Shown piece by piece: positions 41,239 through 50,523 of a stretch of DNA of 64,000 bases. Made by a program: the position numbers and the translations under genes. Numbering within the stretch: the stretch's first letter is position 1; each line of letters opens with the position of its first letter. Where the stretch lies: contig NZ_CP114599.1 of the NCBI RefSeq assembly GCF_027286305.1, positions 3,443,001-3,507,000 on the forward strand. Reading direction: 5' to 3'. The notes beneath the pieces were generated by a model that saw only the letters and a list, made by a program, of their open reading frames with translations, did no database searches and was not told where the DNA came from. This DNA is from Phenylobacterium sp. NIBR 498073. Its GTDB lineage: Bacteria; Pseudomonadota; Alphaproteobacteria; Caulobacterales; Caulobacteraceae.

Positions 41239-41721
41239 ATGGCCCAGGACCCGCCGGCCCAAGACCAGATGCACTACGAAGCCATGGCCCAGGAGGCCCT
41301 GCGCGGCGTGGTGAAGGCCGCCTTGAAACGCGCTGCGGCGCCGGAAGGCCTGCCGGGCGCGCACCATTTCTACATCACGTTCAAGACCGAGGCGCCGGGC
41401 GTCTCCGGCCCCAACGACCTGCTGTCGAAATATCCTGACGAGATGACCATCGTCCTGCAGCACCAGTACTGGGACCTGGCGCCCGGCGAGACCTTCTTCT
41501 CGGTCACGCTGAAGTTCGGCGGCCAGCCCAAGCGCATGTCGGTGCCCTATGCGGCGGTGACCCGCTTCTATGATCCCAGCGTGCAGTTCCTGCTGCAGTT
41601 CGAAGCTCCGGCCGTGGCCGCGACCCTGCCGGCGGCCGCCGAGCCGCCCGCGGCGCCGGCCGAGCCGGCCGACCCCAACGCCCCCAACGTCGTCTCGCTC
41701 GACACCTTCCGGAAGAAGTGA
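41239..41721 (+). CDS. sspB: SspB-alpha, ClpXP adaptor for ssrA-tagged proteins
   Basis: 160 residues. The core (about 8-125) has the alphaproteobacterial SspB pattern 'YEAMAQEALRGVVKAAL', 'GAHHFYITFKTEAPGV', 'LSKYPDEMTIVLQHQYWDL' and 'FSVTLKFGGQPKRMSVPYAAVTRFYDPSVQF'. A flexible Ala/Pro linker follows and the protein ends 'PNVVSLDTFRKK', the short motif that docks on the ClpX zinc-binding domain. It tethers tagged proteins to ClpXP. The gene lies about 130 bases downstream of ssrA on the same strand, which places the tag and its reader side by side. Confidence 0.92.
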   Translation: MAQDPPAQDQMHYEAMAQEALRGVVKAALKRAAAPEGLPGAHHFYITFKTEAPGVSGPNDLLSKYPDEMTIVLQHQYWDLAPGETFFSVTLKFGGQPKRMSVPYAAVTRFYDPSVQFLLQFEAPAVAATLPAAAEPPAAPAEPADPNAPNVVSLDTFRKK

Positions 41722-41731
41722 CCGCGCCCAG

Positions 41732-42199
41732 ATGACCGACGTCGCCGCCGAACCCGAAGTCCTGACGGACGAAGCCATCCTGGCGCGCTTCCAGCGCTCG
41801 AAGAACCAGCCGACCGGCTCCCAGACCCTGGGCTTCCGCATCGTCGCGGTCAGCCAGGCCGAGAAGTCGGTCGAGGTCGAGTTCGACGCCAAGCCCGAAT
41901 TGCTGCTCAATCCGATGAAACAGGTCCAGGGCGGCTATCTCTGCGCGATGCTGGACGAGTGCATGTCGGTGGCCTGCATGGTCGCCTCGGGCATGACCCA
42001 CGTCGCCCCGACCGCCGAGATGAAGACCACCTTCTTCCGGCCGGCGGCGCCCGGAAAACTCAAGGGGATCGGCAGGGTCGCCAAGTGGGGCCGCACCCTC
42101 GCCTTCACGGAGGGCGAGCTCTACGACGCCGAGGGGCGGCTTCTGGCCAAGGCGACGGGGACCGCGGTGCCCACGCCCTTCCAGCGGTACAAGAGCTGA
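41732..42199 (+). CDS. PaaI-type hotdog thioesterase
   Basis: 155 residues from the ATG at 41732, 10 bases after sspB. 'NPMKQVQGGYLCAMLDECMSVACMV' is the hotdog central helix with the G-G and catalytic Asp/Glu region, and 'MKTTFFRPAAPGKLKGIGRVAKWGRTLAFTEGELYDAEGRLLAKATGT' gives the long antiparallel strands. It probably hydrolyses an acyl-CoA. It shares a transcript with sspB by spacing, and with the caspase-like gene that begins 1 base after its stop. Confidence 0.86.
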   Translation: MTDVAAEPEVLTDEAILARFQRSKNQPTGSQTLGFRIVAVSQAEKSVEVEFDAKPELLLNPMKQVQGGYLCAMLDECMSVACMVASGMTHVAPTAEMKTTFFRPAAPGKLKGIGRVAKWGRTLAFTEGELYDAEGRLLAKATGTAVPTPFQRYKS

Positions 42200-42200
42200 C

Positions 42201-42971
42201 ATGTTGAAACGCGCTGGCATCGTCGGCGCGTTTTTCATTTGGGCCTTGGCCATGGCCGCGCCGGCCCAGGCCGGACCGTTCGGCGACTGGGCCGCCGTCG
42301 TCGTCGCGGGCGACTTCCACGGCAGCGGCGGCGGCCCGACCGAGGCGTTCGACAACGCCCGCCGCGACGTCTCCAAGGAACTGCAGCGGCTCGGTTTTGC
42401 CCAGGGCAACATTGTCCAGTTCTCGGTGCGGCCCGAGCGCTACAAGGACCGGCCGCTGAAATCGGACACCCTGGCGATCTACCGCTCGCTGAACGACCTG
42501 TCGTCCAGGGCCACGTCCGGCTGCCTGGTCTACTTCACCTCGCATGGGGCGCGGCAGGGCGTGGTGGTCGACCAGCAAATCCTGACCCCGGGTCTGCTGG
42601 CGCGAATCCTCGACGCGACTTGCCGTAACCGCCCGACCGTGGTGATCGTGTCGGCCTGCTTTTCGGGAGTCTTCATCCGCCCGCTGGCCCATCCGAACCG
42701 AATGATCCTGACCGCCGCACGGCCGGACCGCACCTCGTTCGGCTGCGGTGAGGACAACGTCTATCCTTTCTTCGACGACTGCGTGCTGAAGTCGAGCCCG
42801 GCGGTCCGCGACTTCGCCGCCCTGGCCAGCGCCGTGAAGAGCTGCGTGGCTTTGCGCGAGATCGCCGAGGGCATGGCGCCGCCCTCCGAGCCCCAGATCT
42901 GGATCGGCGGCGAACTGCGCCCGATGCTGCCGCTCTACGCCTTTCCCACCAGCCCGCCAGGCGGCGACTGA
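42201..42971 (+). CDS. exported C13 (legumain/caspase-like) cysteine peptidase
   Basis: 256 residues with a signal peptide (about 1-24, 'PAQAG'). The caspase-fold dyad is visible: His115-Gly116 in 'CLVYFTSHGARQG' and Cys153 in 'VVIVSACFSGVFI', both after runs of hydrophobic residues as in family C13. The remaining sequence contains 'FGCGEDNVYPFFDDCVLKS', so disulfides are possible. A periplasmic location follows from the signal peptide. Bacterial members mostly lack known substrates. It begins 1 base after the thioesterase gene, and a large serine hydrolase gene follows after 110 bases. Confidence 0.83.
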   Translation: MLKRAGIVGAFFIWALAMAAPAQAGPFGDWAAVVVAGDFHGSGGGPTEAFDNARRDVSKELQRLGFAQGNIVQFSVRPERYKDRPLKSDTLAIYRSLNDLSSRATSGCLVYFTSHGARQGVVVDQQILTPGLLARILDATCRNRPTVVIVSACFSGVFIRPLAHPNRMILTAARPDRTSFGCGEDNVYPFFDDCVLKSSPAVRDFAALASAVKSCVALREIAEGMAPPSEPQIWIGGELRPMLPLYAFPTSPPGGD

Positions 42972-43081
42972 ACACTGATCCACGGCCGGATCGTCGCAGG
43001 CTGCAACCGCTCTAGCGCCCCGCGCGCCAGGCGCCCTACAAGTGGAGTCGTGGGGCAACAGGGGCCAGCGGGTAATCATCC

Positions 43082-45289
43082 ATGCGTTTGATGTTCAAGG
43101 CCGTCTTCGCCGCCGCCTTCGCCTGCGCGGCGACCGCCGTGGCGGCCCAGGAGACGAGCCCGCCGCCCCCGGCCTCGCCCCCCGCGGCCAGCCCTGCGCC
43201 GGCCGCCGCGGCGCCAGCGGTCAATCCCCGCGGCCCGGTTCCCTACACGAGCCTGCAGCGCCAGCAGCGCCAGCGCCCGGCCGCCGCGGCCGCCGCCGCA
43301 GTCGCGCCGGTAGCGGTCGCGACCACCGCCACGGCCGCCGCCCCGGGCGCTCCGCTGACCGCGGCCGCCGCCCTGCCGGCCGCGCCCTCCGGCGCGCGCC
43401 TGGCGCCCGGCGAGGCGATCCCCACCGCTGAGCTGGAGTCTTATGTCGACGGCGTGGTGCGCAGCGCCATGGCCCGCGACCACATTGCGGGCGTCACCGT
43501 CTCGGTGGTGCAGAACGGCCAGGTGGTGCTGAAGAAGGGCTACGGCCTGGCCAGCCTCTCGCCGGCCCGCAAGGTCGATCCCGACCAGACCCTCTTCCGC
43601 ATCGGCTCGATCTCCAAGACCTTCACCTGGATCGCGCTGATGAACGAGATCGAGGCCGGCCGCATCCGCCAGGACGCGCCGGTCAATCTCTACCTGCCCG
43701 AGCGGCTGCAGATCCGCGACCAGGGCTTCCGCACGCCGGTGCGCGTCATCAATCTCATGGACCACTCGCCGGGCTTCGAGGACCGCGCGCTGGGCCATCT
43801 GTTCGAGCGCAACTTCGATCGCGTGCGCCCCATGGCCGACTACCTGCGCCAGGAGCGGCCGCGCCGCGTGCGCGCGCCGGGCTCGGCCTCGGCCTATTCC
43901 AACTACGGCGCGACCCTGGCCGGCCAGGCCGTATCCTATGTGGCCGGCAAACCGTTCGAGCGGCTGATTGAGGAGCGCATCTTTCTGCCGGCGCGGATGA
44001 CCAGCACCAGCTTCCGCGAGCCGCACCCGCCGAAGGCCGGCATCCCCGGCGCGATCCCTCAGCGCCTGGCCGACAACATTTCCGAAGGCTATCGCTGGAC
44101 GCCTGGCGGCTTTGTCGCCCGTCCGTTCGAGTACATCAGCCAGGTGGCGCCGGCCGGCTCGGCGTCGTCAACCGCCGCCGACATGGCTCGCTACATGCAG
44201 CTGCTGCTGAACGGCGGCGCCCTGGACGGCGCGGTCATCTATGGGCCCGCCGCGGCGCGCGCCTTCAACACTCCGATCCGCAAGACCGCGCCCGGCATCA
44301 ATGGCTGGCGGCACGGATTCATCGAGTACAACCTGCCCGGCGGACGCACCGGCTTCGGTCACGCCGGCGGCACCCTGTCGTTCCTGTCGAACATGGTGGT
44401 GATCCCCGACCTGAACCTCGGGGTGTTCATCAGCACGAACACCGAGACCGGCGGCGAGCTGGCCATGGGCTTGGCCGGCGACGTCGTGCAGCAGTTCTAC
44501 GTCGCGCCCGAGACCTTCCCCCGCAAGGGTTCGCCCGTCCTGGCCGAACGCGGCGGCGACTTCGCCGGCTACTATGTCGGCACGCGTCGCGCCTATCGCG
44601 GCCTGGAGCGCATGGTCGGGCTGATGATCGGCGGCGCGTCGGTGACGGTCACTCCCGACGGCCACCTGCTGGTCACCTCGCAGGGCAAGACCAAGAGCTT
44701 CGTGCCGCAAGGCGACCTGTCGGAAGGCCGGTTCATCTCGACCACCGGCGCCGAACACCTGGCCTTCGCCATCGACGGCGGCCGCGCCCACAGCTTCCAG
44801 AGCAGCTTCGGCGACCAGACCTTCGAACGCACCGGCTTCTGGAAGCGCCCCGCCGTGCTCGGCGGAGCGGCGATCCTCGTCGGGCTAGCGGCCCTGGCCA
44901 CCATCGGCGGCCTCTTCCTGCGCAACCGCCGCGACTTCCGCGAGACCGCGGTCCAACGCCAGGCCAGCCTGCTGCAGACCGCCCAGGCGGTGCTCTGGCT
45001 GACCGCCCTGGCCCTGTTTGGCGCCTGGGCCGCCAACGCCGCCGACATCGCCAATGTGATGTACCGCTGGCCGGGGGTCACCCTGATCATCGCCTCGGCC
45101 TGCGTGCTGGTCGCCGCGGCCCTGGCCCTGGGCGGCCTGATCCTGACGCCGGCGATCTGGCGTGGCGGACGGCGGGTTGATTCGTGGACCGCCACACGCA
45201 AGGCGGCGTTTACCTTTACCGCCCTGCTCTATGGCGTCTTCACGGTGCTGCTTGGCCTCTGGGGGGCGCTTACCCCTTGGAGTGGTTGA
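43082..45289 (+). CDS. beta-lactamase-family serine hydrolase with C-terminal membrane domain
   Basis: 735 residues. Signal peptide (about 1-22), then an Ala/Pro-rich low-complexity stretch to about residue 110. The class C/penicillin-binding fold carries S176-I-S-K179 ('GSISKTF'), Y272-S-N274 ('YSNYG') and a third motif His-Ala-Gly in 'FGHAGGT'. After an Ig-like or linker region the C-terminal 140 residues form four membrane helices. Such proteins include D-aminopeptidases, esterases and PBP4-like enzymes acting on envelope components; none can be singled out. The membrane anchor at the C-terminus is unusual enough to note. The fliF operon follows. Confidence 0.87.
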   Translation: MRLMFKAVFAAAFACAATAVAAQETSPPPPASPPAASPAPAAAAPAVNPRGPVPYTSLQRQQRQRPAAAAAAAVAPVAVATTATAAAPGAPLTAAAALPAAPSGARLAPGEAIPTAELESYVDGVVRSAMARDHIAGVTVSVVQNGQVVLKKGYGLASLSPARKVDPDQTLFRIGSISKTFTWIALMNEIEAGRIRQDAPVNLYLPERLQIRDQGFRTPVRVINLMDHSPGFEDRALGHLFERNFDRVRPMADYLRQERPRRVRAPGSASAYSNYGATLAGQAVSYVAGKPFERLIEERIFLPARMTSTSFREPHPPKAGIPGAIPQRLADNISEGYRWTPGGFVARPFEYISQVAPAGSASSTAADMARYMQLLLNGGALDGAVIYGPAAARAFNTPIRKTAPGINGWRHGFIEYNLPGGRTGFGHAGGTLSFLSNMVVIPDLNLGVFISTNTETGGELAMGLAGDVVQQFYVAPETFPRKGSPVLAERGGDFAGYYVGTRRAYRGLERMVGLMIGGASVTVTPDGHLLVTSQGKTKSFVPQGDLSEGRFISTTGAEHLAFAIDGGRAHSFQSSFGDQTFERTGFWKRPAVLGGAAILVGLAALATIGGLFLRNRRDFRETAVQRQASLLQTAQAVLWLTALALFGAWAANAADIANVMYRWPGVTLIIASACVLVAAALALGGLILTPAIWRGGRRVDSWTATRKAAFTFTALLYGVFTVLLGLWGALTPWSG

Positions 45290-45312
45290 TTTTTCTCAAC
45301 CATAGAGAACAA

Positions 45313-45380
45313 GATTCTTCCGCGAATTGAGGCGTTAACGCCGCAAATGTAAACGCGTCGTTTACCAAGCACTGGGTAAA
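45313..45380 (+). promoter_or_regulatory. fliF upstream regulatory region
   Basis: It contains a GATTC methylation site (45313-45317), a gttaac (45334-45339), and two overlapping inverted repeats built from the same half: gtaaac-N5-gtttac (45349-45365) and tttacc-N8-ggtaaa (45361-45380). The stretch 'ccgcaaatg' resembles part of the ftr element bound by FlbD. No exact TTAA-N7-TTAA CtrA box is present. Expected by analogy to be a CtrA- and FlbD-controlled class II promoter. Confidence 0.4.
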
Positions 45381-45440
45381 TCCTGCCTAGCGGCGGGCGA
45401 GTGAGCGTCCGTCCCGCGTACCCCGGGAAGGACGCCCGCG

Positions 45441-47087
45441 TTGAACAACTTCGTAGCCGCCCTGCAGAGGTTCGGAATCGGACGACTGGCGGCCATCCTC
45501 GGGATCGGGATCGGCGTCGCCGCCGCGCTCATCGCGCTGACCATGAACCTGGGCGAGCCCAAGGCCCTGCTCTATTCGAACCTCGACCTCAAGGAAGCGG
45601 GCTCGATCACCACCGCTCTCGACCAGGCGGGCGTGAAGTACGAGGTCAAGGGCGACGGTTCGACCATCATGGTGTCGCGCGACCAGGTCGCCTCCACCCG
45701 CCTGATGCTGTCGTCCAAGGGTCTGCCGACCTCGGGCTCGGTCGGCTACGAGATCTTCGACGAGGCCAACGCCCTCGGCCAGACCGACTTCGTCCAGCAG
45801 CTGAACCGCCAGCGCGCCCTGGAGGGTGAACTGGCCCGTACGATCCAGAGCCTGGACGGCGTCACCTCGGCCCGTGTTCACCTGGTGCTGCCCAAGCGCC
45901 AGCTGTTCGAGGAAGAGGCCGAGCAGCCCTCCGCGGCGGTGACCATCGGCGTCGGCGGCCGCGCGCCGTCCGCCGATCAGGTGCAGGCGATCCAGAACCT
46001 GGTCTCCAGCGCGGTGCCGAACCTGAAGCCCGGCCGCGTCACCGTCGTCGACCAGCACGCCAAGACGCTGTCGGCGGGCGAGGACGGCTTCGGCGCCCAG
46101 GCCGCCGACGGCCGCCGCAGCGACGTCGAGCAGCGCATCGCCAAGACCGTCACCAAGCTGGTCGAGGGGGTCGTCGGCCCTGGCAAGGCCCGCGTCAACG
46201 TCACCGCCGACCTCAACCTGGCCCGCGTCACCGTCCAGCAGGAGACCTTCGACCCCGACGGCCAGGTCGTCCGTTCCGAGACCACCAACGAGGAAACCTC
46301 GCGCGAGAACCAGCCCGACGCCAACGGCGCGGTCTCGGCCAGCGCCAATATCCCGGGCGGCGTCGGCGCCAACGGCGAGGCCATGAACCAGTCCGCCAGC
46401 GGCCGCACCGAGTCGACCACCAACTACGAGATCTCCAAGACCATCCGCACCGAGGTACAGGAGCCGGGCGACATGAAGCGGCTGTCCGTCGCCGTGGCCG
46501 TCGACGGCGTCACCGCCGCGGGCCAGGACGGCAAGCCGGGCGCCTACACCCCGCGCTCGGCCGAGGAGATGCAGCGCATCGAGCAGCTGGTCCGCACCGC
46601 CGTCGGCTTCAACGCCGACCGCGGCGACCAGGTCACCGTCGTCAACGTCCGCTTCCCGCAGGCCGACGCCGAGGGCGGCGTCGAGACCGCTAATCCGCTG
46701 ATGGGCTTCGACAAGAACGACATCATGCGCGCCGTCGAGCTCGGCATCCTCGGCCTGGTCGCGGTGCTGCTGATCTTCTTCGTCGTCCGCCCGATGCTGA
46801 AGCCGTCGAAGGGCGGCGCCGGCATGCCGGCCCTGGCTGGCGGCGCGCCGGTCACCCGGCTGGTGACCACCGCCGACGGCCAGCCCCTGCAGATCCAGGT
46901 CGATCCGGCCACCGGCCAACCGCTGGCCCTGCCCGGCCCCGGTAATGAGCTGGAGCAACGCATCGACATCGCCCGCATCGAGGGCCAGGTGAAGGCCTCC
47001 TCGGTGAAGCGCGTCTCGGAATTCGTCGAGACGCACCCCGAAGAGTCCGTTTCGCTGCTGCGTAGCTGGCTCCACGAGACGACATGA
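45441..47087 (+). CDS. fliF: FliF, flagellar MS-ring protein
   Basis: 548 residues from a TTG with 'ggaagga' upstream. Two membrane helices at about 20-38 and 434-455 bracket the periplasmic ring-building domains ('[26 protein letters not shown]', '[25 protein letters not shown]', the classic YscJ/FliF stretch). The C-terminal cytoplasmic tail ends '[25 protein letters not shown]', which binds FliG. It forms the MS ring that starts basal-body assembly. First gene of the fliF-fliG-fliH-fliN-flbD-flhA cluster; its stop overlaps fliG (atga). Confidence 0.97.
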   Translation: MNNFVAALQRFGIGRLAAILGIGIGVAAALIALTMNLGEPKALLYSNLDLKEAGSITTALDQAGVKYEVKGDGSTIMVSRDQVASTRLMLSSKGLPTSGSVGYEIFDEANALGQTDFVQQLNRQRALEGELARTIQSLDGVTSARVHLVLPKRQLFEEEAEQPSAAVTIGVGGRAPSADQVQAIQNLVSSAVPNLKPGRVTVVDQHAKTLSAGEDGFGAQAADGRRSDVEQRIAKTVTKLVEGVVGPGKARVNVTADLNLARVTVQQETFDPDGQVVRSETTNEETSRENQPDANGAVSASANIPGGVGANGEAMNQSASGRTESTTNYEISKTIRTEVQEPGDMKRLSVAVAVDGVTAAGQDGKPGAYTPRSAEEMQRIEQLVRTAVGFNADRGDQVTVVNVRFPQADAEGGVETANPLMGFDKNDIMRAVELGILGLVAVLLIFFVVRPMLKPSKGGAGMPALAGGAPVTRLVTTADGQPLQIQVDPATGQPLALPGPGNELEQRIDIARIEGQVKASSVKRVSEFVETHPEESVSLLRSWLHETT

Positions 47088-48109
47088 GCAGCCGCGTGAA
47101 GTCCATCAACGACGCATCCAAGCTCAGCGGCCCTGAGCGCGCCGCGGTTGTCCTGCTCGCGCTCGGCGAAGAGCACAAGACGATCTGGGAGCACCTGGAC
47201 GAGGAGGAGATCAAGGAGATCTCCCAGGCGATGGCCGGCCTCGGCACCGTCTCGTCCAGCGCCGTCGAACAGCTGCTGGTCGACTTCATTTCCGGCATGT
47301 CCGGCGCCGGGGCGATCATGGGCTCGTTCGAACAGACCCAGCGCCTGCTGCAGGCCTTCCTGCCGCCCGACAAGGTCGACTCCCTGATGGAGGAAATCCG
47401 CGGTCCGGCCGGCCGGACCATGTGGGACAAGCTGGGCAACGTGAATGAGGCGGTGCTCGCCAACTACCTGAAGAACGAATACCCGCAGACCGTCGCGGTG
47501 GTGCTGTCGAAGGTGAAGTCCGACCACGCCGCCCGCGTGCTCGCGGCGCTGCCGGAAGACTTCGCGCTGGAATGCGTGACCCGGATGCTGCGCATGGAGC
47601 CGGTGCAGCGCGAGATCCTCGACAAGATCGAGCAGACCCTGCGCACCGAATTCATGTCCAACCTGGCGCGCACCTCCAAGCGCGACAGCCATGAGATGAT
47701 GGCGGACATCTTCAACGCCTTCGACCGCCAGACCGAGGCGCGCTTCATCGCCGCCCTGGAGGAGCGCAACCGCGAGAGCGCCGAGCGCATCCGCGCCCTG
47801 ATGTTCGTGTTCGAGGACCTGTCGAAACTCGATCCGGGCGGTGTCCAGACCCTGCTGCGCAACGTCGAGAAGGACCAGCTCGGCCTGGCGCTCAAGGGCG
47901 CGTCCGACTCCCTGCGCGAGATGTTCTTCTCCAACATGTCCGAGCGCGCCGCCAAGATCATGCGCGAGGACATGGAAAGCATGGGGCCGGTCCGCCTGCG
48001 CGACGTCGACCAGGCCCAGATGGCCATGGTCCAGGTCGCCAAGGACCTGGCCGCCAAGGGCGAGATCATGCTGGCCGGGGCCGGCGGCGATGACGAGCTG
48101 ATCTACTGA
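47084..48109 (+). CDS. fliG: FliG, flagellar motor switch protein
   Basis: 341 residues. N-terminal '[17 protein letters not shown]' domain that binds FliF, the middle motif E-Y-P-Q at about 132-135 ('[29 protein letters not shown]'), and the C-terminal torque domain with charged residues in '[27 protein letters not shown]' style helices and '[30 protein letters not shown]'. It couples proton flow through the stator to rotation and sets direction. It begins inside fliF and ends overlapping fliH by one base (tgatg). Confidence 0.97.
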   Translation: MSSRVKSINDASKLSGPERAAVVLLALGEEHKTIWEHLDEEEIKEISQAMAGLGTVSSSAVEQLLVDFISGMSGAGAIMGSFEQTQRLLQAFLPPDKVDSLMEEIRGPAGRTMWDKLGNVNEAVLANYLKNEYPQTVAVVLSKVKSDHAARVLAALPEDFALECVTRMLRMEPVQREILDKIEQTLRTEFMSNLARTSKRDSHEMMADIFNAFDRQTEARFIAALEERNRESAERIRALMFVFEDLSKLDPGGVQTLLRNVEKDQLGLALKGASDSLREMFFSNMSERAAKIMREDMESMGPVRLRDVDQAQMAMVQVAKDLAAKGEIMLAGAGGDDELIY

Positions 48110-48762
48110 TGACCACCAGCACGCCCCACCCGAAATTCGGCTTCGATACGGTGTTCGACAACGCTGGCGACGTCGCCTACGCCGCCCAGCGGCCCAAGCG
48201 CCTGTTCCCTGCCGAAGAGGTCGAGGTCCTACGCGCCCAGGCCTTCGCCGAGGGCGAGCGCCAGGCCCTGGCCTCGATGGCCGCGCTGCAGGCCCAGGCC
48301 CTGTCGCAGATCGCCGCCAGCGTCGGCCAGGCCCTGCCGCGGCTGGCCGGCGTCGCGCACGAGCATCGCGTCGGCGCCGCGGAGCTGGCTCTGGCCTGCG
48401 CCCGGGCCATCGCCGACGCCGCCCTGGCAAAGTTCCCCGAGGCGCCGATCCAGGCCGCCCTGGAGAACCTCGCCCGCGAGATCGAAGCCTCGCCGCGGCT
48501 GATCGTCAGCGTCGGCTCCGACCTGGCGCAAGGCGCCCAGGCGGCGCTGGAGCAGACCGCCCAAGCGATCGGCTACCCTGGCGCCATTCAGGTCCGACCC
48601 GCCGCCGGCGTCGGCCCGGCCGCCTTCACCCTCGACTTCGGCGACGGCGCCGCGGCCTTCGATCCGGCCGCCGCCGCCGCCCGCGTGGACGCCGCGCTGC
48701 AGGCGGCGCTAGCCGCCGAAGGGCTGCACGCCGAACCCCTCATTCCCGGAAGCGAAAGCTGA
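48109..48762 (+). CDS. fliH: FliH-like flagellar export ATPase regulator (FlbE)
   Basis: 217 residues, rich in Ala. The N-terminus has 'FGFDTVFDNAGDVAYAAQRPKRLFPAEEVEVLRAQAFAEGE', typical of FliH/FlbE, then a long helix and a C-terminal globular part. Position between fliG and fliN matches flbE of Caulobacter. It holds the ATPase FliI (gene at 54183) inactive and links it to the export gate. Overall similarity to enteric FliH is low, so the assignment rests on position and layout as well as sequence. Confidence 0.85.
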   Translation: MTTSTPHPKFGFDTVFDNAGDVAYAAQRPKRLFPAEEVEVLRAQAFAEGERQALASMAALQAQALSQIAASVGQALPRLAGVAHEHRVGAAELALACARAIADAALAKFPEAPIQAALENLAREIEASPRLIVSVGSDLAQGAQAALEQTAQAIGYPGAIQVRPAAGVGPAAFTLDFGDGAAAFDPAAAAARVDAALQAALAAEGLHAEPLIPGSES

Positions 48763-48767
48763 CCGCC

Positions 48768-49106
48768 ATGTCCGACAACGACCTCAAACTCGACGAATTC
48801 GGGCCTTCCGACATGCCCTTGGCCGATATGGGCATGGAGATCGAGGACAAGACCGCCAGCGACCTGGCCCCGGTCTTCGACGTGCCGGTCTCGATCTCGG
48901 CGGTGCTCGGCCGCGCCACCATGTCGGTGGCCCAGCTGCTGCAGCTGCAGTCGGGCAGCGTCCTCGACCTGGACCGCAAGGTCGGCGAGGCCATCGACAT
49001 CTACGTGAACAACCGGCTGGTCGCCCGCGGCGAGGTCGTCATCGTCGACGACCGCCTGGGCGTGACCATGACCGAAATCATCAAGGACGGCGACACTCAG
49101 GGCTGA
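48768..49106 (+). CDS. fliN: FliN, flagellar motor switch protein
   Basis: 112 residues. The acidic N-terminal 25 residues are followed by a SpoA domain with 'DVPVSISAVLGRATMSVAQLLQLQSGSVLDLDRKVGEAIDIYVNNRLVARGEVVIVDDRLGVTMTEI', the full FliN signature. It builds the C-ring with FliM and FliG. The gene lies 5 bases after fliH and 29 bases before flbD. Confidence 0.97.
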   Translation: MSDNDLKLDEFGPSDMPLADMGMEIEDKTASDLAPVFDVPVSISAVLGRATMSVAQLLQLQSGSVLDLDRKVGEAIDIYVNNRLVARGEVVIVDDRLGVTMTEIIKDGDTQG

Positions 49107-49135
49107 TCGCCTGAGGGTCTGTAGGAGATAGTGCT

Positions 49136-50503
<1,368 letters not shown>

Positions 50504-50523
50504 ACGAGTAACCCGAGTAGATC

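Noticed and set aside
45387..47075. A 562-codon minus-strand frame opposite fliF
   Set aside because: It is an antisense shadow of fliF, with Gly/Asp/Leu repeats typical of reverse-frame reading of GC-rich genes.
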